This document shows positions 1-7,427 of a stretch of 9,178 nucleotides of DNA, piece after piece; position 1 is the stretch's first letter; each line of letters begins with the position of its first letter. The notes under the pieces were generated by a model. That model was not told the origin of the DNA, did not search any database, and worked only from the letters and a program-made list of their open reading frames with translations. A program made the translations under genes and the position numbers. The stretch comes from an uncultured Ruminococcus sp. (GTDB lineage: Bacteria > Bacillota > Clostridia > Oscillospirales > Ruminococcaceae). Where the stretch lies: positions 1 to 9,178 of the forward strand of contig CANQCJ010000077.1 of assembly GCA_947589205.1 (NCBI GenBank), given 5' to 3'.

Positions 1-1
1 A

Positions 2-877
2 GAGAGCAAGACGCGGCAGATGAAGGAGTATGTGGAGGATTCCATGCTTGAAGCCGGTTTTCGGCGCGACTGCGCGGTGCTTGCGATAGGCGGCGGTGTC
101 GTGACCGACCTTGCGGGCTTTGCCGCGGGAACGTTCGGCAGGGGAGTGCCGTTTGCAAATTACGCCACGACGCTGCTTGCGGCGGCTGACGCTTCGGTCG
201 GCGGAAAGACCGCGGTGGATACTCCGCTCGCGACAAACCTGATAGGTCTTTTCAATCAGCCGAAAAAGGTCTACATAGATATAGACGCATGGAAAACTCT
301 CCCGCGCCGACAGCTTTCGAGCGGACTTGCCGAGACGATAAAGCACGGCTGTCTCGGCGACAGGGAGCTGTTTGAGTATCTTGAAAAAAATATCGAAAGG
401 GTTTTCACGTTCGACGCGCAAACCTGCGAATATATAGCCGAGCGCAATTGTGCGGTAAAGTATAATGTAGTCATGCGCGACGAGCGGGAGGCGTCGCTGC
501 GCGAGGTGCTCAATTTAGGACATACGGTCGGCAGAGCGATAGAAACGCTGAGCGGCTACAGACTGCTTCACGGCGAAGCGGTAGCCATAGGCATGGCGGC
601 GCAGGCAAGGCTTGGAAACAAGCGCGGATATATAAGCGATGAAAATACTCAAAGAGTAATAAAGCTTTTTAACGCCGCAGAGCTTCCCACGGAAATACCG
701 GAATATATAGACGTTGACGAGCTTGTCAAGAAGCTTTATACCGATAAAAAGGTAAGAAACGGCAAGTTAAGATTTGTTTTCCAGAGAGAAATAGGCGGCG
801 CCGTGGAATTTGAAAACGGCAGATACAGCGTTGAGATACCGGAGGAAGAGATAGCGCAGATACTGAAAGAGATGTGA
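2..877 (+). CDS. aroB: 3-dehydroquinate synthase, 5'-truncated by the window edge
   Basis: AroB converts DAHP to 3-dehydroquinate, the second step of the cytoplasmic shikimate pathway, using NAD+ and a divalent metal (usually Zn). The frame is open from base 2 with no start, so the true start and roughly the first 60-70 residues lie upstream. The ATG at base 20 is internal, since family members are about 350-360 residues long. Visible motifs are the nucleotide-binding GGGVVTD (bases 89-109), TTLLAAADASVGGKTAV, the NLIG-x-F-x-QP segment, and the expected metal ligands: Glu in GLAET (332-334), His in LNLGHT (521-523) and His in LHGEAV (569-571). One oddity is that the usual G-H-A-I-E after LNLGHT is G-R-A-I-E here (Arg codon 533-535). 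The gene ends in TGA four bases before the first membrane-protein gene, so the two are probably translationally coupled. It is visibly richer in GC than the paralogs downstream. Confidence 0.97.
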   Translation, partial: ESKTRQMKEYVEDSMLEAGFRRDCAVLAIGGGVVTDLAGFAAGTFGRGVPFANYATTLLAAADASVGGKTAVDTPLATNLIGLFNQPKKVYIDIDAWKTLPRRQLSSGLAETIKHGCLGDRELFEYLEKNIERVFTFDAQTCEYIAERNCAVKYNVVMRDEREASLREVLNLGHTVGRAIETLSGYRLLHGEAVAIGMAAQARLGNKRGYISDENTQRVIKLFNAAELPTEIPEYIDVDELVKKLYTDKKVRNGKLRFVFQREIGGAVEFENGRYSVEIPEEEIAQILKEM

Positions 878-910
878 AAAAATGAGCCAAAAAAGAGAGA
901 AATACATAAA
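865..910 (+). repeat. aroB/paralog 1 boundary, ancestral form of the junction repeat
   Basis: The last codons of aroB (Lys-Glu-Met-stop, within GAAAGAGATGTGA), four A residues and the start of paralog 1 form a segment that recurs almost unchanged before each of the four later copies. Here it does double duty as the aroB C-terminus and the weak, purine-rich ribosome binding site (GAAAGAG, about 10 bases before the ATG at 882). Because the segment is part of a conserved housekeeping gene at this position, this occurrence is the probable source and the other four are derived. Confidence 0.85.
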
Positions 911-2489
911 CCTCGCCGTCTGTGCCGCAGCGTTTTTGTTTATGCTGTTTCTGACAGCCATAACGCCGTATTTCAGCGACGACTGGCATTTCAAATTTGT
1001 CTGGAAGGACTTTGGTCCTACCGATAACGACGAGCTTTTGCGAAGCTTCGGCGGGCTTATCGAGTCTGCGGCAAATTATTACAAATATTCCGGCGGAAGA
1101 GTGCTTTGTCATTTTGTTCTGTTTATATTTGAAAGCATTGACAAGCGGATATTCGACATTGCAAACGCGTTTGTATTCGCGATGTTTGCGCTGCTTATCT
1201 GTAAGCTGATAAAGCGTGACAGAAAGCATGGTACAATGTGGCTGCTGCCGCTGATATTCATATATATATTTGTCTTTTATAAAGATTTCGGCGATGCGAT
1301 GCTCTGGGAAGCGGGCGCGGTAAACTATCTCTGGTCTGCGTCATTGCTGCTTTTAGCCGCAAAGCTTGCGGATACCGATATTGAAAAATTATCCGTCGGA
1401 AAATTTATATTTACCTGCATAATAGTTTTTCTGTCGTCGATGACCAACGAGGTCACCGGAGGAATGTTGGCGATACTTATTTTCTTAACGCTTTTAGAAC
1501 GCAAGGGCAAATTATCTTCAAAACACCTTTTGCTTTTTGCGGCGCTGACAGCCGGAACGGCGGTACTTTTATCCGCCCCGGGAAATTATAGCCGTTTGGA
1601 TAGTATGGACAAAGTAAAGCTGTCGCTGCTTGGAGCTATGCTGAAATATTTTGTATTTTATTTTGTATTCAGCTGGCCGTTTATATATATTAACATTTTT
1701 TCCATATTGTATTTTTACAGCGAAAAAAAGAATATTATATCGTGCATTGTACAGCACAAATATTTTGCCGCAGGCACAGCGGGAATACTCGTGTTGTTTG
1801 TGACAAAGCTCGCTTATTCACGGCCTGTTTTATTCGGCTTTTCGTTTATTGCGATTTCGGCGGGAAGAAGCTTTTTCAGGCTTAAAACCGATATATCCGA
1901 AAAAATAACTTCAAAGCGTCCCGACTTAGCCGTAAAGCTTTTGAGAACCTTCTTTTATTCAAATATTTGTATGTGCGTACTGATAATAATAAGATATATC
2001 GACTGTCTCGAGGATCTTATAGTTTACACGTCTCTTACTGTATTTATAGAGCTGCTGACCTTTGCGGTAATAAAAATAATTTCTACCGAAAAAGGCAAAG
2101 CCGAGTTTGCACAGACGGCTCAAAAGAACAAAGCTTTATTTTCAAAGGCCGCAAAATTCGTACCGTCTGCCGCTCTTGCATTAATTTCCGCATCGTTGAT
2201 ATCAAACATAGTTTATCAGACATTTCTTTATGCCGGCGATGTTGAGCAGTTAAGCGATTTTTTGGAAGAGGTATACATATGTGCGGAAGAGCAGGGAGAT
2301 TTTGAAAATATGATGATACATTCATACGAAGATGATTCGCCTGTAGCCAATATAATGGTAGAACGCATATACGGTAAAAAAAGTAAGCTTACTCCGTACG
2401 CGCTTTGTCTTGAATCATGCAGCAATTATTCATTCGTATGGTTATATAAATACTGCGCTTACACCGGCTACACCGGCAGAGGTTATTAG
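882..2489 (+). CDS. Polytopic membrane protein, GT-C/DUF6056-like, paralog 1
   Basis: This is a 535-residue integral membrane protein with ten or more hydrophobic segments. A basic N-terminus (MSQKREK) precedes helix 1 (about residues 9-29). SDDWHF follows at 32-37, which fits the acidic motif in the first outer loop of GT-C glycosyltransferases. Further motifs are SGGR (70-73), WEAGAVNYLW (142-151), TNEVTGG (188-194) and APGNYSR (232-238). The last helix ends near residue 450, and an ~85-residue soluble, probably extracytoplasmic, region ends in YTGYTGRGY. That region has Cys near 467 (YICAEEQGD) and 513 (ESC). By motif pattern I place it with DUF6056-type proteins, whose biochemical role I do not know to be established; sugar transfer from a lipid carrier is inference. 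The start at 882 lies four bases past aroB. The stop is TAG. It shares long, nearly identical tracts with paralog 5, at the far end of the array. Confidence 0.85.
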   Translation: MSQKREKYINLAVCAAAFLFMLFLTAITPYFSDDWHFKFVWKDFGPTDNDELLRSFGGLIESAANYYKYSGGRVLCHFVLFIFESIDKRIFDIANAFVFAMFALLICKLIKRDRKHGTMWLLPLIFIYIFVFYKDFGDAMLWEAGAVNYLWSASLLLLAAKLADTDIEKLSVGKFIFTCIIVFLSSMTNEVTGGMLAILIFLTLLERKGKLSSKHLLLFAALTAGTAVLLSAPGNYSRLDSMDKVKLSLLGAMLKYFVFYFVFSWPFIYINIFSILYFYSEKKNIISCIVQHKYFAAGTAGILVLFVTKLAYSRPVLFGFSFIAISAGRSFFRLKTDISEKITSKRPDLAVKLLRTFFYSNICMCVLIIIRYIDCLEDLIVYTSLTVFIELLTFAVIKIISTEKGKAEFAQTAQKNKALFSKAAKFVPSAALALISASLISNIVYQTFLYAGDVEQLSDFLEEVYICAEEQGDFENMMIHSYEDDSPVANIMVERIYGKKSKLTPYALCLESCSNYSFVWLYKYCAYTGYTGRGY

Positions 2490-2536
2490 AGAAAGAGATG
2501 TGAAAAAATGAGTCAAAAAAGAGAAAAATACATAAA
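2460..2536 (+). repeat. Junction repeat 1 (paralog 1 end / paralog 2 start)
   Basis: This 77-base segment covers the codons of the C-terminal YTGYTGRGY (2460-2486), the TAG stop, an 18-base spacer and the first ten codons of paralog 2. From base 2491 it repeats the aroB tail (GAAAGAGATGTGA) and the following A run. The spacer also supplies the ribosome binding site, a partial match to AGAAAGGAGG. Confidence 0.9.
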
Positions 2537-4112
2537 CCTCGCCGTCTGTGCCGCAGCGTTCGGACTTATGCTGTTTTTAAATTTTATAACTCCGTATTTC
2601 AGCGACGACTGGCATTTCAAATTTGTATGGAAGGAACATTATACGGTTGAGAATGATGAGCTTTTGCGAAGCTTCGGCGGACTTCTCGAATCGGCTGAAA
2701 ATTATTATAAATTATCCGGAGGAAGAGTGCTTTGTCATTTTGTGCTGTTCATATTTGACAATGCAGACAAATGGGTATTTAATATAGTAAATTCGCTGAT
2801 GCTCGTGCTGTTTGCGCTGCTTATCTGTAAGCTGATACAGGGGGACAGAAAGCAGGGCATGATGTGGCTGCCGCCGCTGATATTCTTATATATATTTGTT
2901 TTTTATAAAATTTTCGGCGATGTAATGCTCTGGGTCTCCGGTGCGGTAAACTATCTCTGGCCGGCAGCTTTACTGCTTTTAGCGGCAAGGCTGACAGAAA
3001 ACGATATAAAAAGAATATCTGTCGGAAAATTCATATTTACCTGTATAATAGTTTTGCTCTCCTCGATGACGAATGAAGTAACGGGCGGAATGTTAGCGAT
3101 ACTTATTTTCTTAACGCTTATAGAGCGCGGGGACAAATTTTCGGTAAGGCACGCTTTGCTTTTTGCAATGACGGTCATGGGGATAGCGGTCATCGTTGCC
3201 GCTCCGGGGAATAATGTCAGGCTTGTAACGATGTACGAATCTCAATCGCCGTTCGCAACGCTGAAGCTTTATTACGACTATTATTTTCGGTACTGCTGGC
3301 CGTTTATATATATAAATATTTTTTCTATCGTGTACTTTTACAGTAAAAAAAAGGATCTGATATCGAGCATGGCGGAGCATAAATATTTTGCCGCGGGCAC
3401 TGCGGGTATACTGGTGTTGTTTGCGACGAGACTTTTTATTGAAAGACCTCTGCTGTTCGGCTGGTCATTTTTGGCAATCGGGGGGGGGTCGAGCATTCTC
3501 CGCCTGAAAGACGATATTTCGGAAAAAATAAGCTCAAAGCAGCCCGGACTTGCGGTGAAGCTTTTAAAAACCTTCTTTTTAGCCAATATCTTTATGGGCG
3601 TACTTATAATCACAAGATATATCGTGATTTTTGAGGATCTTATCGTATACTCCTTGCTGACAGTGTTTATTGAACTGCTGACCTTTGCGGTAATAAAGAT
3701 AATCTCTGCGGAAAAAGGGAAAGAGGAATTTGTTCGGGCGGCTCAAAGGAACAAAACGGCGTTATCAAAAGCCGCAGGATATCTTCCGAAAGCCGCGCTT
3801 TCGATAGCTTTTATAGTAATGACTGCCGATACGGCATATCAGACCTATCTTTATAACGGAGACGTCAAGGAATTTAACAGTTATATGGAGAAGGTATATG
3901 TTTGTGCGGAGCAGCGCGGAGACTTAGATACGGTCAAATATCTTGAATATGATGGGACCGATCTGGTAGGGGCTATAATACAAGAAAGAATATTCGGCAA
4001 AAAAAGCGATCTTGTTCCTCCGACGATGTGTATAGAATCCTGCAATGATTATACATTTTCATGGATATTCAGATACTGCGAATACACCGGCTATACCGGC
4101 AGAGGTTATTAG
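2508..4112 (+). CDS. Polytopic membrane protein, GT-C/DUF6056-like, paralog 2, with in-gene G9 tract
   Basis: This 534-residue paralog has the same motif order as copy 1: SDDWHF at 32-37, LSGGR, WVSGAVNYLWP, TNEVTGG, APGNNVR, KYFAAGTAGILVLF, then ERPLLFGW and DISEKI. It ends in YTGYTGRGY and TAG. The segment after PGN (about residues 236-262) and the C-terminal ~85 residues differ most from the other copies. Codons 325-327 are three consecutive GGG, part of a nine-G run (3480-3488). Losing one G would bring a TGA into frame at 3505-3507 and remove the last ~200 residues. The middle of the gene shares an identical 51-base tract with paralog 3 (2776-2826), and a later region shares 35 identical bases with paralog 4 (3510-3544). 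The start is set by the in-frame TAG of copy 1 just upstream and by the conserved MxQKREKYIN beginning. Biochemical role is unknown; sugar transfer is inference. Confidence 0.85.
   Translation: MSQKREKYINLAVCAAAFGLMLFLNFITPYFSDDWHFKFVWKEHYTVENDELLRSFGGLLESAENYYKLSGGRVLCHFVLFIFDNADKWVFNIVNSLMLVLFALLICKLIQGDRKQGMMWLPPLIFLYIFVFYKIFGDVMLWVSGAVNYLWPAALLLLAARLTENDIKRISVGKFIFTCIIVLLSSMTNEVTGGMLAILIFLTLIERGDKFSVRHALLFAMTVMGIAVIVAAPGNNVRLVTMYESQSPFATLKLYYDYYFRYCWPFIYINIFSIVYFYSKKKDLISSMAEHKYFAAGTAGILVLFATRLFIERPLLFGWSFLAIGGGSSILRLKDDISEKISSKQPGLAVKLLKTFFLANIFMGVLIITRYIVIFEDLIVYSLLTVFIELLTFAVIKIISAEKGKEEFVRAAQRNKTALSKAAGYLPKAALSIAFIVMTADTAYQTYLYNGDVKEFNSYMEKVYVCAEQRGDLDTVKYLEYDGTDLVGAIIQERIFGKKSDLVPPTMCIESCNDYTFSWIFRYCEYTGYTGRGY
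3480..3488 (+). repeat. G9 homopolymer inside paralog 2, candidate phase-variation tract
   Basis: Nine consecutive G residues encode Gly-Gly-Gly (residues 325-327) in the sequence AIGGGSS. Copies 1, 3 and 4 have no such run at the equivalent place (they encode ISAGRS, ISAARN and IGSGTS). A one-base contraction gives a stop within about seven codons. G runs of this length are known slippage hotspots in contingency genes of other bacteria; activity here is inference. Confidence 0.75.
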
Positions 4113-4159
4113 AGAAAGAGATGTGAAAAAATGAAGCAAAAAAGAGAAAAATACATAAA
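4083..4159 (+). repeat. Junction repeat 2 (paralog 2 end / paralog 3 start)
   Basis: The layout matches junction 1: YTGYTGRGY codons (4083-4109), TAG, the 18-base aroB-derived spacer with the ribosome binding site, and the first ten codons of the next copy. The second codon of the following gene is AAG (Lys) rather than Ser. Confidence 0.9.
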
Positions 4160-5738
4160 TTTCGCCGTATGCGCCATAGTGTTCCTGTTTATGCTTTTTC
4201 TGACCGCCATAACGCCGTATTTAAGCGACGACTGGCATTTTAAATTTGTCTGGAAGGATTTTTATCCGGTTGAAAACGATAGGCTTTTAAACAGCCTCGG
4301 CGGGCTTATCGAATCGGCGAAAAATTATTACAAATATTCCGGCGGCAGAGTGTTATGTCATTCTGTTCTGTTCATATTTGATAATGCAAATAAATGGATA
4401 TTTAATATAGTAAATTCGCTGATGCTCGTGCTGTTTGCGCTGCTTATCTATAAGCTGATAAAGCGCGGCGAAAAGCGAAGCACGCCGTGGCTGCTGCCGC
4501 TGATATTTTTCTATATATTTATGTTTATAGAAGATTTCGGCGACGATATTCTATGGGTCTCCGGTGCGGTAAATTACCTATGGCCCGCAGTCCTGCTGCT
4601 TTCAGCCGCAAAGCTTGTCGATACCGACCTTGAAAAAATGCCCGCCGGCAAATATATCTTCACCTGCTTTGCAGTTTTTCTCTCCTCGCTCACAAACGAA
4701 GTAACGGGCGGAATGTTAGCGATACTTATTTTCTTAACGCTTATAGAGCGCAAAAGCAAATTTTCAGCGAAGTATATCCCGCTTTATCTGCTTATAGCCT
4801 TAGGGATAGCGGCGGTCGCTGCCGCTCCGGGAAATTTCATCAGATCGAATAAGATCGAAGAACACAGCATTTCGTTCATACAATCGCTCAGGAGCTATTA
4901 TGAGAACTATTTTGACTGGTGCTGGGCGTTTATCTGGCTGAATATTTTTTCGGCATTGTATTTTTATAATAATGCAAAAAAAGGTTTGATAAAGGAGATC
5001 ACAGAGCAAAAATATTTTGCCGCCGGCACTGCGGGGATATTGGTGCTGTTTGTGACAAAATTCACCTTTACCCGCCCGCTTATTTTCGGACTTTCATTTA
5101 TAATTATTTCTGCGGCGAGAAATTTTTATCGTCTCAAAAAGGACATATCCGAAAAGATAAGCCGCAGTCAGCCGGAGCTTGCCATGAAGCTTTTAAAATG
5201 CTTCTTTTATGCAAATATTTATATAGGCGTGCTTATCGTCGTAAGGTTTGCAGAAGAGCTCGAGGATCTTATCGTTTATACTTTGCTGACCTTGTTTATA
5301 GAGCTGCTGACCTTTGTCATAATAAAGGTGATCTCTACCGAAAAAGGCAAAGACGAGTTTGCACAGACGGCTCAAAAGAACAAAGCGGCGTTTTCAAAGG
5401 CCGCAAAATTTGTACCGTCTGCCGCGCTTGCGTTAGTCTCGGTCTTGCTGACCGCTGATATTGCGTTTCAGGCATATCTGTATAACGGAGACGTCAAGGC
5501 GTTCAACGGCTATATGGAGGAAGCATATATCTGTGCGGAGGAACAAGGAGATATTCGGACGCTTGAGCATCTTGAATACGAAAATGACATAGTAGGCGGC
5601 ATAATGGTCATGCGTATATTCGGCGATCTAAGCAGATATTCTCCGTATATCATGTACACAGATTCATGCAATTATTATACATTCTCATGGATATATAAAT
5701 ACAGCACATACACCGGCTATACCGGCAGAGGCTATTAG
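4131..5738 (+). CDS. Polytopic membrane protein, GT-C/DUF6056-like, paralog 3
   Basis: This 535-residue copy begins MKQKREKYINFAV. It keeps SDDWHF (32-37), YSGGR, WVSGAVNYLWP, TNEVTGG, APGNFIR, KYFAAGTAGILVLF, TRPLIFG and DISEKI. The region after PGN (SNKIEEHSISFIQSLRSYYE) is unlike any other copy, as is the C-terminal stretch between AEEQGD and the tail. There is no G run at the position used by copies 2 and 5; the sequence there encodes ISAARN. Codons 2082-2134 of copy 1 and 5334-5386 here match with one mismatch, while the front half matches copy 2, so the gene is a mosaic. In the tail the Cys just before YTGYTGRGY in copies 1, 2 and 4 is Ser (KYSTYTGY). The stop is TAG. The same caveat on function applies: membrane topology and family motifs are seen, enzymatic role is inferred. 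Confidence 0.85.
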   Translation: MKQKREKYINFAVCAIVFLFMLFLTAITPYLSDDWHFKFVWKDFYPVENDRLLNSLGGLIESAKNYYKYSGGRVLCHSVLFIFDNANKWIFNIVNSLMLVLFALLIYKLIKRGEKRSTPWLLPLIFFYIFMFIEDFGDDILWVSGAVNYLWPAVLLLSAAKLVDTDLEKMPAGKYIFTCFAVFLSSLTNEVTGGMLAILIFLTLIERKSKFSAKYIPLYLLIALGIAAVAAAPGNFIRSNKIEEHSISFIQSLRSYYENYFDWCWAFIWLNIFSALYFYNNAKKGLIKEITEQKYFAAGTAGILVLFVTKFTFTRPLIFGLSFIIISAARNFYRLKKDISEKISRSQPELAMKLLKCFFYANIYIGVLIVVRFAEELEDLIVYTLLTLFIELLTFVIIKVISTEKGKDEFAQTAQKNKAAFSKAAKFVPSAALALVSVLLTADIAFQAYLYNGDVKAFNGYMEEAYICAEEQGDIRTLEHLEYENDIVGGIMVMRIFGDLSRYSPYIMYTDSCNYYTFSWIYKYSTYTGYTGRGY

Positions 5739-5785
5739 AGAAAGAGATGTGAAAAAATGAAGCAAAAAAGAGAAAAATACATAAA
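5709..5785 (+). repeat. Junction repeat 3 (paralog 3 end / paralog 4 start)
   Basis: It spans the YTGYTGRGY codons (5709-5735), TAG, the 18-base aroB-derived spacer and the first ten codons of paralog 4. Arrangement and spacing are identical to junctions 1 and 2. Confidence 0.9.
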
Positions 5786-7379
5786 CATAGCCGTCTGTGC
5801 AATAGCGTTTTTGTTTATCCTTTTTCTGACAGCCATAACGCCCTATTTAAGCGACGAGTGGCATTTCAAATTTATCTGGAAGAACTTTGGTACTACCGAT
5901 AACGACGAGCTTTTGCAAAGCATAGGCGGGATCTTTGAATCCGCGAAAAACTATTACAAGCTCTCCGGCGGCAGAGTATTGTGTCATTTTGTGCTTTTTA
6001 TATTTAACTGTGCGGACAAATGGATATTCAACATAGTCAACTCTCTTATATTCGTGCTGCTTTTGCTGCTGCTATATGGTCTGATAAAGCGCGGAAGAAA
6101 TAAAAGCACGCCGTGGCTGCTGCCGCTGATATTCTTATATATATTTGTCTTTTGTAAAGATTTCGGCGATGTTATGCTTTGGGAGGCAGGCGCGGTAGAT
6201 TACCTCTGGCCTGCGGCGCTGCTGCTTTTAGCCGCGAAGCTTGCGGATACCGACATTGAAAAAATGCCCGCAAGAAAATACGTTTTTACCTGCATAATAG
6301 TTTTTCTGTCGTCGATGACCAACGAGGTCACCGGAGGAATGTTGGCGATACTTATTTTCTTGACGCTGATAGAGCGCAAAAGCAAATTTTCAGCAAGGTA
6401 TATCCTGCTTTTTGCGCTTATAGCCGCAGGTATAGCGATAGTCATTGCTTCACCGGGAAATTATATCAGATTAGGCATATATGACAATACAAAAATGCCG
6501 CTGTTATTATCTTTACGGATATATTACAAATATTATTTTGATTACAGTCTGCCTAATATATATATCGGCATTTTCTCTATAGTATATTTTTATGGTGAGA
6601 AAAAGAATATTATATCGAGCATTGTACAGCATAAATATTTCGCCGCAGGCACGGCGGGTATGCTGGTGATGTTTGCAGTAAGGCTTATCTACCTGAGACC
6701 GCTGCTGTTTGGCTGGTTATTTTTGACGATCGGGAGCGGGACGAGCCTCTACCGCCTAAAGGACGATATTTCGGAAAAAATAAGCTCAAAGCAGCCGGGT
6801 ATTGTGATAAAGCTGTTAAAGACCTTCTTTTTAGCAAACCTTATTATGTATGCTTTTATACTTCTGAAGTATATTAAAAATCCGGCGAATATTATAGTAT
6901 ATGCCATGCTGACCGCGCTCATAGAGTTTCTGATCTTTGTTGCGATAGCGCTTATAAAGATCAGCGAAAATTCTGCCGAGGGGAGCAAGGAAAGGCTTGA
7001 GCGCGCGGCGGAAAAAATAAGAGCGGTCTTTTCAAAAGCCGCAAAATTCCTGCCGTCTGTTGTACTTTCTCTCATCTGTATGACCCTGACCGCCGACATT
7101 GTATATCAGACATACCTCTATATCGGAGATATAAAGGCTTTTAACAATTATATGGAAGAAGTATACATTTGTGCGGAGGAGCAAAACGGTTTAGATTCTG
7201 TAGAGCATTTAATGTATGGCGATAATTGGCTTATTACTACAATGGTGCATAAAAAAATATTCGGCAAAACAAGTCGTTTTATTCCGGGTACCATAGGCGC
7301 AGATACATGCAATAATTATGTATTCTCATGGTTATATAAATACTGCGCTTACACCGGCTATACAGGCAGAGGCTATTAG
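5757..7379 (+). CDS. Polytopic membrane protein, GT-C/DUF6056-like, paralog 4, with altered motif residues
   Basis: This 540-residue copy begins MKQKREKYINIAV. Two positions that are invariant in the other four copies are changed here. The acidic pair after helix 1 is Asp-Glu (SDEWHF, Glu34, codon 5856-5858), and NYLW is DYLW (Asp148, codon 6198-6200). LSGGR, TNEVTGG, SPGNYIR, KYFAAGTAGMLVMF and LRPLLFGW are kept. It is slightly longer because of extra residues around ALIKISENSAEGSKERLERAAEKI, in the loop before the last helix. Bases 6294-6443 match paralog 5 over 150 bases with one mismatch. The tail has the conserved Cys in ADTCNNY and ends YTGYTGRGY, TAG. Asp-Glu is also accepted in some GT-C families, so the change need not inactivate it; altered specificity or reduced function are both possible. 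Confidence 0.85.
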   Translation: MKQKREKYINIAVCAIAFLFILFLTAITPYLSDEWHFKFIWKNFGTTDNDELLQSIGGIFESAKNYYKLSGGRVLCHFVLFIFNCADKWIFNIVNSLIFVLLLLLLYGLIKRGRNKSTPWLLPLIFLYIFVFCKDFGDVMLWEAGAVDYLWPAALLLLAAKLADTDIEKMPARKYVFTCIIVFLSSMTNEVTGGMLAILIFLTLIERKSKFSARYILLFALIAAGIAIVIASPGNYIRLGIYDNTKMPLLLSLRIYYKYYFDYSLPNIYIGIFSIVYFYGEKKNIISSIVQHKYFAAGTAGMLVMFAVRLIYLRPLLFGWLFLTIGSGTSLYRLKDDISEKISSKQPGIVIKLLKTFFLANLIMYAFILLKYIKNPANIIVYAMLTALIEFLIFVAIALIKISENSAEGSKERLERAAEKIRAVFSKAAKFLPSVVLSLICMTLTADIVYQTYLYIGDIKAFNNYMEEVYICAEEQNGLDSVEHLMYGDNWLITTMVHKKIFGKTSRFIPGTIGADTCNNYVFSWLYKYCAYTGYTGRGY

Positions 7380-7427
7380 AGAAAGAGATGTGAAAAAAAT
7401 GAAGCAAAAAAGAGAAAAATACATAAA
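7350..7427 (+). repeat. Junction repeat 4, with one extra A (paralog 4 end / paralog 5 start)
   Basis: It has the same elements as the other junctions, but the A run before the start codon has seven A residues instead of six. The spacer is therefore 19 bases, and paralog 5 lies out of frame with copies 1-4. The one-base change suggests homopolymer slippage. It does not affect either protein. Confidence 0.88.

Noticed and set aside
841..850. GGAGGAAGAG as the ribosome binding site of paralog 1
   Set aside because: It lies over 30 bases before the ATG at 882, too far to act directly, and encodes Glu residues near the end of aroB.
726..1229. Long minus-strand open frame, with a closely similar one at 7279-7746
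   Set aside because: Both are antisense to the 5' halves of paralogs 1 and 5. Their similarity is explained by the near identity of the sense strands there, and neither has a recognisable domain or ribosome binding site.
2464..2476. CCGG-CTACA-CCGG at each gene end as a hairpin or terminator
   Set aside because: The stem is only four base pairs with no following T run, and the bases are fully explained by the repeated Tyr-Thr-Gly codons.
3345..3352. Run of eight A residues in paralog 2 as a second slippage site
   Set aside because: It encodes Lys-Lys in a loop, and related A runs occur in other copies. A runs of this length are common in AT-rich coding sequence, so alone it is weak evidence for switching.
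3111..3380. Minus-strand open frames inside the paralogs (also near 4574-4759, 6749-7099 and 7842-8144)
   Set aside because: They recur at the same relative positions as shadows of conserved sense codons; no independent coding signal.
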